64,000 bases of DNA from assembly GCA_027365225.1 (NCBI GenBank), contig DAHXNV010000005.1, positions 1-64,000 of the forward strand, given 5' to 3'. Positions 31,570 to 40,077 of this stretch are shown here, piece by piece. Within the stretch, counting starts at the first letter, position 1. Every line of letters begins with the position of its first letter. Position numbers and translations under genes: made by a program. Source of the DNA: Gammaproteobacteria bacterium. Its GTDB lineage: Bacteria > Pseudomonadota > Gammaproteobacteria > Steroidobacterales > Steroidobacteraceae. The notes beneath the pieces are model-generated. The model worked only from the letters and a program-made list of their open reading frames with translations. It was not told the DNA's origin and did not search any database.

Positions 31570-33147
31570 ATGCGCGCGCCGGGGACATTGGCGCTGCTCA
31601 TCACGTTGGGATGCACCGCCGGGATGGTCGGCTTCGGCCTGCTCGTCTCACGGCGCCAGCGCAATCTGGATGATTACTTTCTCGCCTCGCGCGCCTCGCG
31701 CTGGCCGGCGATCGGCCTGGCGCTGTATGCCTCCAACATCTCCTCGACGGCCATCATCGCCCTGGCGGGCGCCGCCTATGCGTTCGGCATCTCGGTCTAC
31801 GACTACGAATGGTCGGCGACGGTGCTGTTGGTGTTCTTCTGCGTGTTCCTGCTGCCGGCGCTGCTCGGCAGCCGCATCTACACCATGCCGGAGTTCCTCG
31901 AGCGCCGCTACGACCGCGGCGCGCGGCTGTACTTCGCGGTGCTGACGCTGTTCCTGCTCGTGTTCGTCGACGCCGCGGCCGCGCTCTATTGCGGCTCGCT
32001 CGTGTGTCATCTGCTTGCGCCGGATGTGCCGTTGTGGGCGCTCGGGGCGCTGCTTGCCGGCGCGGCGTGTCTGTACACGCTCACCGGCGGGTTGCGCGCG
32101 GTGATGTGGACCGGCTCGGTGCAGGCGGTGATGCTGCTCGGCAGCGCGCTCATCATCGCGGTGGCGGCCTTCCTGCGCGTCGGCGGCTGGCACGCTCTGA
32201 CCAGCCGCGTCGCTCCGGGCATGCTCGCGCTGATCCGGCCCGCGAGCGATCCGGGCGTGCCCTGGCCGGGCCTGGTGTTCGGGATACCGGTGCTCGGGTT
32301 CTATTACTGGTGCACCAATCACTACATCGTGCAGCGGGTGCTCTCGGCGCGCTCGCTCGATGACGGCCGCCGCGGCGCGCTGCTCACCGGGCTGCTGAAG
32401 CTTGCGGGCCTGTTTCTCATGGTGTTGCCGGGGATCTGCGCCATCGTGTTGTACCCGCATCTGTCCAATCCCGACCAAGTCTACCCGCGGCTCATGTTCG
32501 GCTTGCTGCCGGCCGGGCTGCTCGGGCTGGTGGCCGCCGGGTTCGTCGCCGCCACGCTCGCCTCGCTCGCCGCGGCGCTCAATTGCGCTTCCGCCCTGAT
32601 CACGGTGGACCTGATCCAGCACATCGCGCCGCGCGCGACCGCGAGGCAACTGGTGCGCATCGGGCGGTGGAGCACGCTCGGGGTGCTCGCGGTGGCCGTG
32701 CTGTGGGCGCCGCAGATCGAGCGCTTCGGCGACCTCTGGCAGTACCTGCAGGCGGTGCTCGCCTACGCCGTGCCGCCGATCGTGGCATTGTTCGCGGCGG
32801 GATTGTTCTGGCGAGGCGCCAACGCGGCCGGCGCGCGCGCCACCCTGGTGGTCGGCACGCTGTGCGGCCTGGCATTGTTCCTGCTGACCACCGTGTTGCA
32901 GGTGGTGCATCTGCAGTTCCTGTACGCCGCGCCCATTCTGCTCGCGATCGATCTGGCGGTGCTGGTCGCGGCGAGCCTGAGATGGCCGGCCGCCCGCAGC
33001 GCCGCGGTCGATGCGCTGCTCTGGAGCGGCGCGGATTACCGCGCCGAGACCCGCAGGCTGCGCGAGCTGGGCCTGCTCGCCAACTATCGGGCCCAGGCGC
33101 TGGCGCTGTTGATCCTGACCGCGCTCATCGTCGTCGCCTTTCGCTGA
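31570..33147 (+). CDS. Sodium/sugar symporter, SSS family (SGLT-like)
   Basis: The 525-residue membrane protein has about fourteen helices. Family marks are RQRNLDDYFLASRASRWPAI near the start, SNISSTAIIALAGAAYAFGI, the TM3 region TMPEFLERRYDRG, and GFYYWCTNHYIVQRVLSARS, matching the SGLT Y-Y-W-C-T-x-x-x-I-V-Q-R-x-L signature. Import of a hexose driven by sodium is expected. The C-terminal cytosolic loop ends with a last helix (ALALLILTALIVVAF). The divergent LacI gene and the AGE-type epimerase nearby support a sugar substrate. Confidence 0.92.
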   Translation: MRAPGTLALLITLGCTAGMVGFGLLVSRRQRNLDDYFLASRASRWPAIGLALYASNISSTAIIALAGAAYAFGISVYDYEWSATVLLVFFCVFLLPALLGSRIYTMPEFLERRYDRGARLYFAVLTLFLLVFVDAAAALYCGSLVCHLLAPDVPLWALGALLAGAACLYTLTGGLRAVMWTGSVQAVMLLGSALIIAVAAFLRVGGWHALTSRVAPGMLALIRPASDPGVPWPGLVFGIPVLGFYYWCTNHYIVQRVLSARSLDDGRRGALLTGLLKLAGLFLMVLPGICAIVLYPHLSNPDQVYPRLMFGLLPAGLLGLVAAGFVAATLASLAAALNCASALITVDLIQHIAPRATARQLVRIGRWSTLGVLAVAVLWAPQIERFGDLWQYLQAVLAYAVPPIVALFAAGLFWRGANAAGARATLVVGTLCGLALFLLTTVLQVVHLQFLYAAPILLAIDLAVLVAASLRWPAARSAAVDALLWSGADYRAETRRLRELGLLANYRAQALALLILTALIVVAFR

Positions 33148-33163
33148 GCGGTGGCCGGCCCGA

Positions 33164-34558
33164 TCAGACGACCCGCGAGTAGCGCGGGGCCGAGGCTGCC
33201 GCGGGCGGCGCGGCGAGGTAGCGGTCGAAGCACATGGCGATCAGCCGCAGCAGCAGCTGGCCGCGGGCGGTGGCGCGGATCACGGCCGGATCGAGCGCGA
33301 CCAGTCCGTCGGCCTCGAGCGTGCGCAGGGCGCTCGCGGCGGATGCGAAATACGTCCGGAACTCGATTGCATGCCGGGCTTCGGTCGCCCGCACGTCGAT
33401 TTCTCCCTGACACATCACCTGCTGGATGACATCCGCGCGCAGCAGGTCGTCGGCATCGAGGACCAGGCCGCGCCACAGCGGCATTCGGCCCGCCTCGAGG
33501 GCGGCGTGCCAGCCGGCGAGGTCGCGCTGGTTCTGACTGAAGCTCGCGCCGATGTGACTGATGGCGCTGACGCCGAAGCCGACCAGGTCGCAGTCCGCGT
33601 GGGTCGTGTAGCCCATGAAGTTGCGCTGCAGGCCGCCGGCCTCGCGCGCGCGGGCGAGATCGTCCTGCGGCAGCGCGAAGTGGTCCATGCCGATGTAGCG
33701 ATAGCCGGCCGCCGAGAGCCGCTCGATCGCCAGGGCGAGCAGCCTGATGCGCAGCTGCGGATGGGGCAGGAACGTGGTATCGAGCTGTCGCTGGGGCTTG
33801 AACAGCTCCGGCAGGTGGGCATAGCCGTACACGGCGAGCCGGTCGGGCCGCGCGTCGATGATCGTTGCGAGGGTGCGCTCGAAACCCGCGAGCGTTTGCA
33901 TCGGCAAGCCGTAGATGAGATCGACGTTGATCGAGCGGAAGCCGCTTGTGCGGCATGCCTCGATGACCCCGAGGGTTTCCTCGACGCTCTGCATGCGGTT
34001 GACCGCGAGCTGCACCTGCGGATCGAAGTCCTGCACGCCGAGGCTCGCGCGGTTGAAGCCGAGCGCGGCGAGCTCGGCGATTTCCCGCGGCGACACCGCG
34101 CGCGGATCGAGCTCGATGGAAAAGTCGCGCTCGGGGCGCTCGCTCAAGCGCAACCGCCGCCCGAGCGCCTCGAGCAGCCGGCCGAGCTGTGCCGGGCGGA
34201 AGAAGTTCGGCGTGCCGCCGCCGAGGTGCAGCTGCAGGACCTCACGCCGTCCGTCGATGAGCGCCGCGGTCTCGGCCGCTTCGCGCAGCAGACACTCCAG
34301 GTAGCGCTCGGCGCGCGCCGCATCGCGGGTGATCACGCGATTGCAGGCACAATAGAAGCAGGGGTTGGCACAGAACGGCATGTGCGCATAGATCGACAGC
34401 GCCCGGCCGTGCGCATTGCTGCGGCCGATGTGCTCGCGCAAGTCCGCCTCGCTGAACGCCGGGGTGAACTGTGGCGCCGTGGGGTAGGAGGTGTAGCGTG
34501 GGCCGGGCCGATCGTAGCGGCGCAGCAGCTCAGGATCGAAGCTAAGCGTGCTCGTCAT
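33164..34558 (-). CDS. hemN: Oxygen-independent coproporphyrinogen III dehydrogenase
   Basis: The 464-residue radical-SAM enzyme converts coproporphyrinogen III to protoporphyrinogen IX without oxygen. The start YDRPGPRYTSYPTAPQFTPA is the HemN signature (G-P-R-Y-T-S-Y-P-T). The 4Fe-4S cluster cysteines lie in FCANPCFYCACN (CxxxCxxC). LHLGGGTPNFF and SLGVQDFDPQVQ are conserved substrate/SAM loops, and NFMGYTTHADCDLVGFGVSA belongs to the HemN-specific C-terminal part. The ATG at 34558 begins at MTSTLSFDPELLRRYD; earlier in-frame codons lie in the promoter region. Confidence 0.96.
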   Translation of the reverse strand: MTSTLSFDPELLRRYDRPGPRYTSYPTAPQFTPAFSEADLREHIGRSNAHGRALSIYAHMPFCANPCFYCACNRVITRDAARAERYLECLLREAAETAALIDGRREVLQLHLGGGTPNFFRPAQLGRLLEALGRRLRLSERPERDFSIELDPRAVSPREIAELAALGFNRASLGVQDFDPQVQLAVNRMQSVEETLGVIEACRTSGFRSINVDLIYGLPMQTLAGFERTLATIIDARPDRLAVYGYAHLPELFKPQRQLDTTFLPHPQLRIRLLALAIERLSAAGYRYIGMDHFALPQDDLARAREAGGLQRNFMGYTTHADCDLVGFGVSAISHIGASFSQNQRDLAGWHAALEAGRMPLWRGLVLDADDLLRADVIQQVMCQGEIDVRATEARHAIEFRTYFASAASALRTLEADGLVALDPAVIRATARGQLLLRLIAMCFDRYLAAPPAAASAPRYSRVV

Positions 34559-34594
34559 GCTCGCAGACCGCGCGATGGCCATCCATATCGCTCT

Positions 34595-34600
34595 TATAAT
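34595..34600 (+). promoter_or_regulatory. Perfect -10 hexamer before the rhomboid gene
   Basis: TATAAT at 34595-34600 would start transcription near 34607, leaving a leader of about 27 bases before the GTG at 34634. The -35 region is poor. The same AT-rich patch also contains a minus-strand TATAAG that might serve hemN. Confidence 0.45.
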
Positions 34601-34633
34601 GCTGGGGAATGATCCCTGCCGCCATACGTACAA

Positions 34634-35599
34634 GTGCGCGACCGCGACGCTGACGGTGCGGCCCTGCCGTCACCGCCCGAGCCGCGCGGGCTGTGCCCCG
34701 CCGAGCCGGTGAGCCGGACGGAGGTCGAGGTGTTTCGCTCTCGGGGCCGCCGCCCGTGCCAGGAGCGTGCGCTCGTGCTCACGGCGGTCGGCATTGCCAG
34801 CGAGATCATCAGCGCCCGGGGCCGCTTCGTGCTGCAGGTCGCCTCGGCGGATCTCGAGCCGGCGGCCGCGCACCTGCGCCAGTACGATCTGGAGAATCCG
34901 CCGCGCGCCGGGTCGCCGGCCGCGCCGCCGCGACTGTTCGCGCATGCCTGGGTGGGCTGCGTCGGCTACGCCCTCTGGCTGTTGGGTGTTGCCTATGCCA
35001 TCTCCAATGGACTGGTGAGTCTCGATGCGTTCGACCGCGGTGAGCTGTACGGCGCGCGGGTGCAGCACGGGCAATGGTGGCGGGCCTGGACCGCTCTGAC
35101 GCTGCATCTGAGCGGTCCACACCTGGCCGGCAATCTGCTCGCCGGCATCTGGTTCGGCTATTTCGCCGGCCGGCAGCTCGGGGCCGGCACCGCATGGTTG
35201 CTGATCGTCGTGGGTGCCGGCATTGCCAACCTCCTGCAGGGACTGCTGGGACCGCCCTGGTATCGTTCCGCCGGTGCCTCGACCGCCGTCTTCACGGCGT
35301 TGGGCATGATGGCCGCGCAGACCTGGTGGCGAGGACGCCGCGAGCCGCAAAGCCGGCTGCGTCGCTGGCTGCCGCTCGGCGCGGGCGTGGTGCTGCTGGG
35401 GTGGCTCGGTACGGCCGGCCGGCACACCGACGTCATGGCGCACGCGTTGGGTTTCGGGGTCGGGGTGCTCATCGGCTGGGCCGGCGCCTCCACGCTCATC
35501 GAGCCGCGGCTCGCGCGCGTTCCGCAGTGGCTCGCGGGACTCGCGGCAACGGCGATCATGGCGCTCGCTTGGGGCTTCGCCCTGTGCGGGTGGCGCTAA
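34634..35599 (+). CDS. Rhomboid-family intramembrane serine protease
   Basis: The 321-residue protein has a soluble N-terminal domain (about residues 1-95; EVEVFRSRGRRPCQERALVL...LRQYDLENPP) and then six to seven membrane helices. The catalytic serine is in RSAGASTAVFTALG (G-x-S) and the histidine in VMAHALGFGVGVLIGW. The L1/TM2 region WWRAWTALTLHLSGPHLAGN matches the rhomboid W-R-x-x-T...H-x-x-x-H-L-x-x-N pattern. GASG is replaced by GAST, as in some active relatives. The start is GTG at 34634 with no good ribosome site. The last four bases overlap the converging lipoprotein gene. Confidence 0.85.
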   Translation: MRDRDADGAALPSPPEPRGLCPAEPVSRTEVEVFRSRGRRPCQERALVLTAVGIASEIISARGRFVLQVASADLEPAAAHLRQYDLENPPRAGSPAAPPRLFAHAWVGCVGYALWLLGVAYAISNGLVSLDAFDRGELYGARVQHGQWWRAWTALTLHLSGPHLAGNLLAGIWFGYFAGRQLGAGTAWLLIVVGAGIANLLQGLLGPPWYRSAGASTAVFTALGMMAAQTWWRGRREPQSRLRRWLPLGAGVVLLGWLGTAGRHTDVMAHALGFGVGVLIGWAGASTLIEPRLARVPQWLAGLAATAIMALAWGFALCGWR

Positions 35600-36294
35600 T
35601 CGGCGGTCGGCAGCGGCGAGGGCGGGGGACGCGATGTCCGTCGATAGCGCCTGACGAGGCGAGCGTCGAGCCCGCCGCCGGCCAGGTGCAGGGTGAAGAT
35701 CAGCTCGCCATTGGACGCCAGGGCATAGCGCTCGGTCAGGGTCGGGCCGTATTCGGGCTTGATCCGCACGACGAAGGCCCGACCGTTCCAGCCGCAGTTC
35801 TCATCGGCACCGACGTGTCCGAGGGTGACCGCAATGAGCACCCCGGGCGTGCAGTGCTCGGCGCCCGCGCCGGTCTGCTGGGTGAAGGCTCCGGGCGCGA
35901 CCCGCAAGGCCAGATCGTTTCCCTCCGGCACGTGGGCGAGGAATTCCTCGACCAGATTCGCCCCGACTCTCGGGGCACTCACCACCACCGCGGGCGCCTG
36001 CTGCTGCGGTGAGTTGCCACCGGATGTCGGGCTCGCGCGCGGGGTGCCTCCCGTGCCGCCACCGGGGGCTGCGCTGGGCGTGTGACCGTGCCCCAGCAAT
36101 TTCAGCAGCTGCGATTGCAGATCCGCCACCGCCGCGTCGACCCGGCCGCTGGCGGCTTGGTTGAGCCGCCAGTCGCCGGTCAAGCGAGGCGCATGAGCAG
36201 GTGGGGTAACCTTGAGTTCGACAGCACAGCCCGCCAGCACCCAGGGCAGCAGCACCGCACACAACCACAGCGATCGATGAGGGCGGAGGGGCAT
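35596..36294 (-). CDS. Hypothetical lipoprotein
   Basis: The 232-residue product starts with a lipoprotein signal (PHRSLWLCAVLLPWVLAGCA; lipobox LAGC). It has a proline/glycine/serine-rich linker (around residues 85-112) and a C-terminal beta-rich domain with two cysteines (GAEHCTPGVLIA and ENCGWNGRAFVVRIKPEYGP) ending in a basic tail. No family was recognised. It follows KDPG aldolase by 43 bases in the same orientation. ATG 36294 gives the best signal peptide; ATG 36324 is also in frame. Export to the periplasm is likely. Confidence 0.65.
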   Translation of the reverse strand: MPLRPHRSLWLCAVLLPWVLAGCAVELKVTPPAHAPRLTGDWRLNQAASGRVDAAVADLQSQLLKLLGHGHTPSAAPGGGTGGTPRASPTSGGNSPQQQAPAVVVSAPRVGANLVEEFLAHVPEGNDLALRVAPGAFTQQTGAGAEHCTPGVLIAVTLGHVGADENCGWNGRAFVVRIKPEYGPTLTERYALASNGELIFTLHLAGGGLDARLVRRYRRTSRPPPSPLPTAD

Positions 36295-36337
36295 CGGGTG
36301 GGTGCCAGGGGTCAGTCTGCGCATCAGGCCGGGCGGC

Positions 36338-36973
36338 TTACCCTCGAACTCTGGCCGCGGCTGCCGCCAGTGCCTCGATGCGCGTCCAGTCGCGCGCCGC
36401 CAGCGTCTGGGCGGGCGAGAGCCACGAGCCCCCCGCACAGAGCACGTTGGGCAGATCGAGGTAGGTCCGGACCGTATCCTGGGTGATGCCACCCGTCGGG
36501 CAGAAGCGGGCCTGCGGGAACGGGCCGGCGAACGCCTTGAGCATCGGGACGCCGCCGGCAAGCGCGGCGGGAAAGAACTTGAAGCAGTGATACCCGTGAG
36601 CCAGTCCCAGCATGAGGTCCGAGGCGCTGGCCACGGCCGGCAGGTAGGGGATGGGACTGTGCAGACCTGCCTCCAGCAGCGCCGATGTCGCCCCGGGGGA
36701 GATCGCAAACGTCGCGCCCGCGTTGGCGGCCGTGTGCAGATCATCGACCGAAAGTACTGTCCCGGCACCGACGGCTATGTCGGGAACGTCCCGCGCGATT
36801 GCCTCGATGGCGTGCAGTGCCGCACTCGTGCGCAGCGTGACCTCGATGACGCGCAATCCGCCGCGCAGCAGCGCTCGAGCCAGGTCCGGCGCGAGACCGG
36901 CGTCCTCGATCACCACGACCGGCATGACCGGTGACAGCTTGAGTATCCGCTCGATATCCGCTCTGGCGTGCAT
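36338..36973 (-). CDS. eda: KDPG/KHG aldolase (Entner-Doudoroff)
   Basis: The 211-residue aldolase cleaves 2-keto-3-deoxy-6-phosphogluconate to pyruvate and glyceraldehyde-3-phosphate. Family motifs are SPVMPVVVIEDAGLAPDLAR, the catalytic glutamate in RVIEVTLRT, VGAGTVLSVDDLHTA, and the Schiff-base lysine in HCFKFFPAA; FCPTGGIT binds phosphate. The length is normal. It follows the LD-carboxypeptidase gene by 72 bases. No edd or zwf gene lies in the window, so it is separated from the rest of the pathway. Confidence 0.94.
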   Translation of the reverse strand: MHARADIERILKLSPVMPVVVIEDAGLAPDLARALLRGGLRVIEVTLRTSAALHAIEAIARDVPDIAVGAGTVLSVDDLHTAANAGATFAISPGATSALLEAGLHSPIPYLPAVASASDLMLGLAHGYHCFKFFPAALAGGVPMLKAFAGPFPQARFCPTGGITQDTVRTYLDLPNVLCAGGSWLSPAQTLAARDWTRIEALAAAAARVRG

Positions 36974-37045
36974 GGGCTCTCGATCAGCGTTTCCGGTCTC
37001 TTATCCTGCAGCAATCCGCGCGGCAGCGGTAGAGCGTCTGGTCGG

Positions 37046-37951
37046 TCAGCATGCCGCGCTCCCCAGAAACCTCAGGCTGCGCTCGGATGCGTCGAGCCGC
37101 ACGCGCACGCCCAGGGGGACCGGCTCGTTGAGCTCGCCGTGCCCGATCGGGAAGCCCGCCGCGCACGGCAGCCCTGTGGCGCTCGCCAGGTCCCGCAGGA
37201 CATCGGTACTCGTGAAATCCGCGTCGCGCTCCTCGCAGCGGGTGAACGAGCCGAGCACGATGCCGCGTATCCGGCGGAATACCCCCGCCAGCGCGAGGTG
37301 CGTCCACATGCGATCGAGCCGGTAAGGGCGCTCCCCGATCTCTTCCAGCAGCAGTACCGCGCCGTCGAAACACGGCGCGTACGGTGTGCCGAGCAATGCC
37401 GTCAGCGTCACGAGATTTCCACCGATGAGCGGGCCCTCGGCGATGCCGCCGACGAACGTCATGCCGCCGTGCAGGGGCTCGGCCGGCCGGGGCGACTCGA
37501 GCAGCGCGAACAGCCGCTCGTGGGTCGCTGCGGGCAGAGCGCCGAGCTGCGTGAGTACCGGGCCGTGAACGGTGACGTGACCTGCGCGCCCCAGCGCGGC
37601 ATGCAACGCGACGATGTCCGAGAAGCCGACCACGGCTTTGGGGGTGATGGGAGCGCCCTCGAGTTCGCGCAGCAGGCGCATCGCGCCGTAGCCGCCGCGC
37701 GCACAGAAGACCGCCTTGATCTGCGGGTCGGCGAGCGCTGCGGCGAGCTCGGTCAACCGGCGCGTATCATCGCCGGCCAGGTAGCGCCGCCGAGCCAGGA
37801 TTCCCGGGTCGAACTCGACGTGATAACGACTCGAGACCGACGCGAGGCCCGCATCGAAAGCCGCCCGCTCGAACGGGCCCGAGGGTGCGACGACGGCGAC
37901 GCGGTCCCCGGGGCGCACGGCCGGATAAGGGCGGCAGGGGGCTTCTGGCAT
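37046..37951 (-). CDS. ldcA: LD-carboxypeptidase (muramoyltetrapeptide carboxypeptidase)
   Basis: The 301-residue S66-family peptidase removes the terminal D-alanine from recycled tetrapeptides in the cytoplasm. The entry motif VRPGDRVAVVAPSGP, ARGGYGAMRLL and the catalytic serine in VVGFSDIVALHAAL are present. The glutamate lies in AVLLLEEIGERPYRLDRMW and the histidine in GFPIGHGELNEPVPLG, completing the Ser-Glu-His triad. ATG 37951 was chosen because homology begins at YPAVRPGD; longer in-frame starts run into the kdp promoter region. Confidence 0.9.
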   Translation of the reverse strand: MPEAPCRPYPAVRPGDRVAVVAPSGPFERAAFDAGLASVSSRYHVEFDPGILARRRYLAGDDTRRLTELAAALADPQIKAVFCARGGYGAMRLLRELEGAPITPKAVVGFSDIVALHAALGRAGHVTVHGPVLTQLGALPAATHERLFALLESPRPAEPLHGGMTFVGGIAEGPLIGGNLVTLTALLGTPYAPCFDGAVLLLEEIGERPYRLDRMWTHLALAGVFRRIRGIVLGSFTRCEERDADFTSTDVLRDLASATGLPCAAGFPIGHGELNEPVPLGVRVRLDASERSLRFLGSAAC

Positions 37952-38081
37952 GGGCTGAGTCGTGGCGTGGAACCCCAGGCGATCAAGAATGTATTCTCCG
38001 TCAGGTGCTTCACCGAGACCAGCGTGGTGCTTTTTTAACCCAATGCTCACAGCCCGCGCGGTAGCGTTCGCGACCTTGTTC

Positions 38082-38096
38082 GCTCCCACGGGGAGC
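38082..38096. promoter_or_regulatory. Inverted repeat upstream of the kdp operon
   Basis: GCTCCC-ACG-GGGAGC lies 21 bases before the first small kdp reading frame, within the 165-base gap to ldcA. It may be an operator or an mRNA hairpin close to the ribosome site (CGGGAGAGACCCGG). No clear KdpE-like T-rich box was recognised. Confidence 0.3.
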
Positions 38097-38116
38097 AGTG
38101 CACGGGAGAGACCCGG

Positions 38117-38209
38117 ATGGATATCGTCTACATCCTGCTCATCGCCGCCCTGTATGCGGTGACCCACGCGATCATCTGGGCGATCTCGCGCCTGGGAGAC
38201 CGCGGATGA
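38117..38209 (+). CDS. 30-residue membrane peptide preceding kdpF
   Basis: The frame MDIVYILLIAALYAVTHAII then WAISRLGDRG is one membrane helix with a charged end. GGGAGAG lies just upstream of the ATG, and the stop overlaps the kdpF start as ATGA, so it is almost certainly translated with the operon. Similar unannotated peptides stand before kdpF in other proteobacteria, to my recollection. A role as an extra small subunit or lipid-mimic helix of the Kdp complex is inference. It is too short for standard gene callers. Confidence 0.65.
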   Translation: MDIVYILLIAALYAVTHAIIWAISRLGDRG

Positions 38210-38295
38210 GTGTCGCTTATGTGATCTGCGGTCTGCTGGCGCTCGGCCTGACCGGCTACCTCCTCTATGCCCTGTTCAAGCCGGAGAAGTTCTGA
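38206..38295 (+). CDS. kdpF: Potassium-transporting ATPase subunit KdpF
   Basis: The 29-residue peptide MSVAYVICGLLALGLTGYLL then YALFKPEKF is a single helix ending with the KdpF-typical Y-x-L-x-x-P-E-K-F. KdpF stabilises the KdpABC complex in the inner membrane. The start overlaps the previous stop (ATGA) and its own stop overlaps kdpA (TGATG). Confidence 0.93.
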   Translation: MSVAYVICGLLALGLTGYLLYALFKPEKF

Positions 38296-40076
38296 TGACC
38301 GCACAGTCCTGGGGGCTGCTCGCCCTGTTCCTCGCCATTGCGCTGCTGTGCGTGAGGCCGTTCGGCCTCTACATGGCCCAGGTCATGGAGGGCGCGCCCA
38401 TCTGGCCGGTGCGCGTCGGCGGCGCGCTCGAGCGGCTGATTTACCGGCTGTGCGGGGTCGATCCGGCCGCCGAGACCGGCTGGAAGCGCTACGCGGTCGC
38501 ACTGCTCGTGTTCAACGCCCTCGGGGCGCTGCTGCTGTACGCGCTGCAGCGGCTGCAATTCTACCTCCCGCTCAACCCGCAACATCTGCCCGGACCGCCG
38601 CCGAACTCCGCGTTCAACACGGCGCTCAGCTTCGTCACCAATACGAACTGGCAGAGCTACACGCCCGAGACCACCATGGGCTATCTCACCCAGATGGCCG
38701 GCCTCACCGTACAGAACTTCCTGTCCGCGGCCACGGGCATCGTGGTGGCGGTGGCGCTGATCCGCGGGCTCGCCCGCCACAGCGCCAGGACCATCGGCAA
38801 TTTCTGGGTGGACCTCACGCGCGTGACGCTTTACGTGCTGCTGCCGATCGCCGCGGTGATCGCGATCGCGCTGGTCAGCCAGGGAGTGATCCAGAACTTC
38901 AGCGCCTACAAGACCGTGTCGCTGCTGCAGCCGGTTACCTACCGGCAGCAGCAGGTGAATGCCGCCGGCCAGCCGGTCATGCAGACCGTCACCACCGACG
39001 AGCAGACGCTGCCCATGGGGCCGGTCGCCTCGCAGGAGGCAATCAAGGAACTCGGCACCAACGGCGGGGGCTTCTTCAACGCCAACTCCGCCCACCCCTA
39101 CGAGAATCCGGACGCATTGACCAACCTGATCGAGATGCTGGCGATCGTCCTGATACCCGCCGCGCTCACCTACACCTTCGGGCACATGGTGGGCGACACC
39201 CGGCAGGGCTGGGCGGTGCTGGCCGCGATGATCATCCTGTTCGTGCCGCTGTACGCGCTGTGCAATCATGCCGAGCAACTCGGCAATCCCCGCCTCAGCG
39301 CGCTCGGGGTGAATCAGACCGCCAGCCGCCTGCAAAGCGGCGGCAACATGGAAGGCAAGGAGGTGCGCTTCGGCATTTCCGGCTCGACGCTGTTCGCCAC
39401 GCTCGCCACCGCCACTTCGACCGGTGCGGCGAACTCGACGTACGACTCGTACATGCCGCTCGGCGGCATGGTGCCGCTGTTCGACATGATGCTCGGCGAG
39501 GTGGTGTTCGGCGGTGTCGGGTCGGGCCTGTACTCGATGCTGATTTTCGCGATCGTCGGCATCTTCATCGCCGGTCTCATGATCGGCCGCACACCGGAGT
39601 ATCTGGGCAAGAAGATCGAGGCGTTCGAGATCAAGATGAGCTCGATCGCCATCCTGGTCATGCCCGCTCTGGTGCTGGTGGGCACCGCCGTGGCCGTGAG
39701 CGTCCCGGCTGGACGGGCCGGACCGCTCAATCCCGGCGCCCACGGGTTCTCCGAGATCCTCTATGCCTTCACCTCGGCAGCCAACAACAACGGCAGCGCG
39801 TTCGCCGGCATCAGCGCCGATACGCGCTTCTACAACATCGCGCTCGGCCTGGCGATGTGGATCGGCCGCTTTTGGCCGATCGCGGCCGTGCTCGCCGTCG
39901 CCGGCTCGCTCGCCGCCAAGAAGCGCATTCCCGTCAGCGCCGGCACCATGCCCACGCATGGTCCGACGTTCATCGCTTTGTTGATCGGCACGGTGCTGTT
40001 GGTCGGCGCGCTCACCTTCGTGCCAGCCCTCGCGCTCGGGCCCATCGTCGAGCACCTGCTGCTCTGGAGTCATTGA
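38295..40076 (+). CDS. kdpA: Potassium-transporting ATPase, potassium-binding subunit KdpA
   Basis: The 593-residue channel-like subunit holds the selectivity filter of the high-affinity potassium pump. Filter-region sequences are visible: [60 protein letters not shown] and [13 protein letters not shown]. It has ten or more helices and normal length. ATG 38295 overlaps the kdpF stop. It acts in the inner membrane with KdpB and KdpC under low potassium or turgor stress. Confidence 0.97.
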   Translation: MTAQSWGLLALFLAIALLCVRPFGLYMAQVMEGAPIWPVRVGGALERLIYRLCGVDPAAETGWKRYAVALLVFNALGALLLYALQRLQFYLPLNPQHLPGPPPNSAFNTALSFVTNTNWQSYTPETTMGYLTQMAGLTVQNFLSAATGIVVAVALIRGLARHSARTIGNFWVDLTRVTLYVLLPIAAVIAIALVSQGVIQNFSAYKTVSLLQPVTYRQQQVNAAGQPVMQTVTTDEQTLPMGPVASQEAIKELGTNGGGFFNANSAHPYENPDALTNLIEMLAIVLIPAALTYTFGHMVGDTRQGWAVLAAMIILFVPLYALCNHAEQLGNPRLSALGVNQTASRLQSGGNMEGKEVRFGISGSTLFATLATATSTGAANSTYDSYMPLGGMVPLFDMMLGEVVFGGVGSGLYSMLIFAIVGIFIAGLMIGRTPEYLGKKIEAFEIKMSSIAILVMPALVLVGTAVAVSVPAGRAGPLNPGAHGFSEILYAFTSAANNNGSAFAGISADTRFYNIALGLAMWIGRFWPIAAVLAVAGSLAAKKRIPVSAGTMPTHGPTFIALLIGTVLLVGALTFVPALALGPIVEHLLLWSH

Positions 40077-40077
40077 C

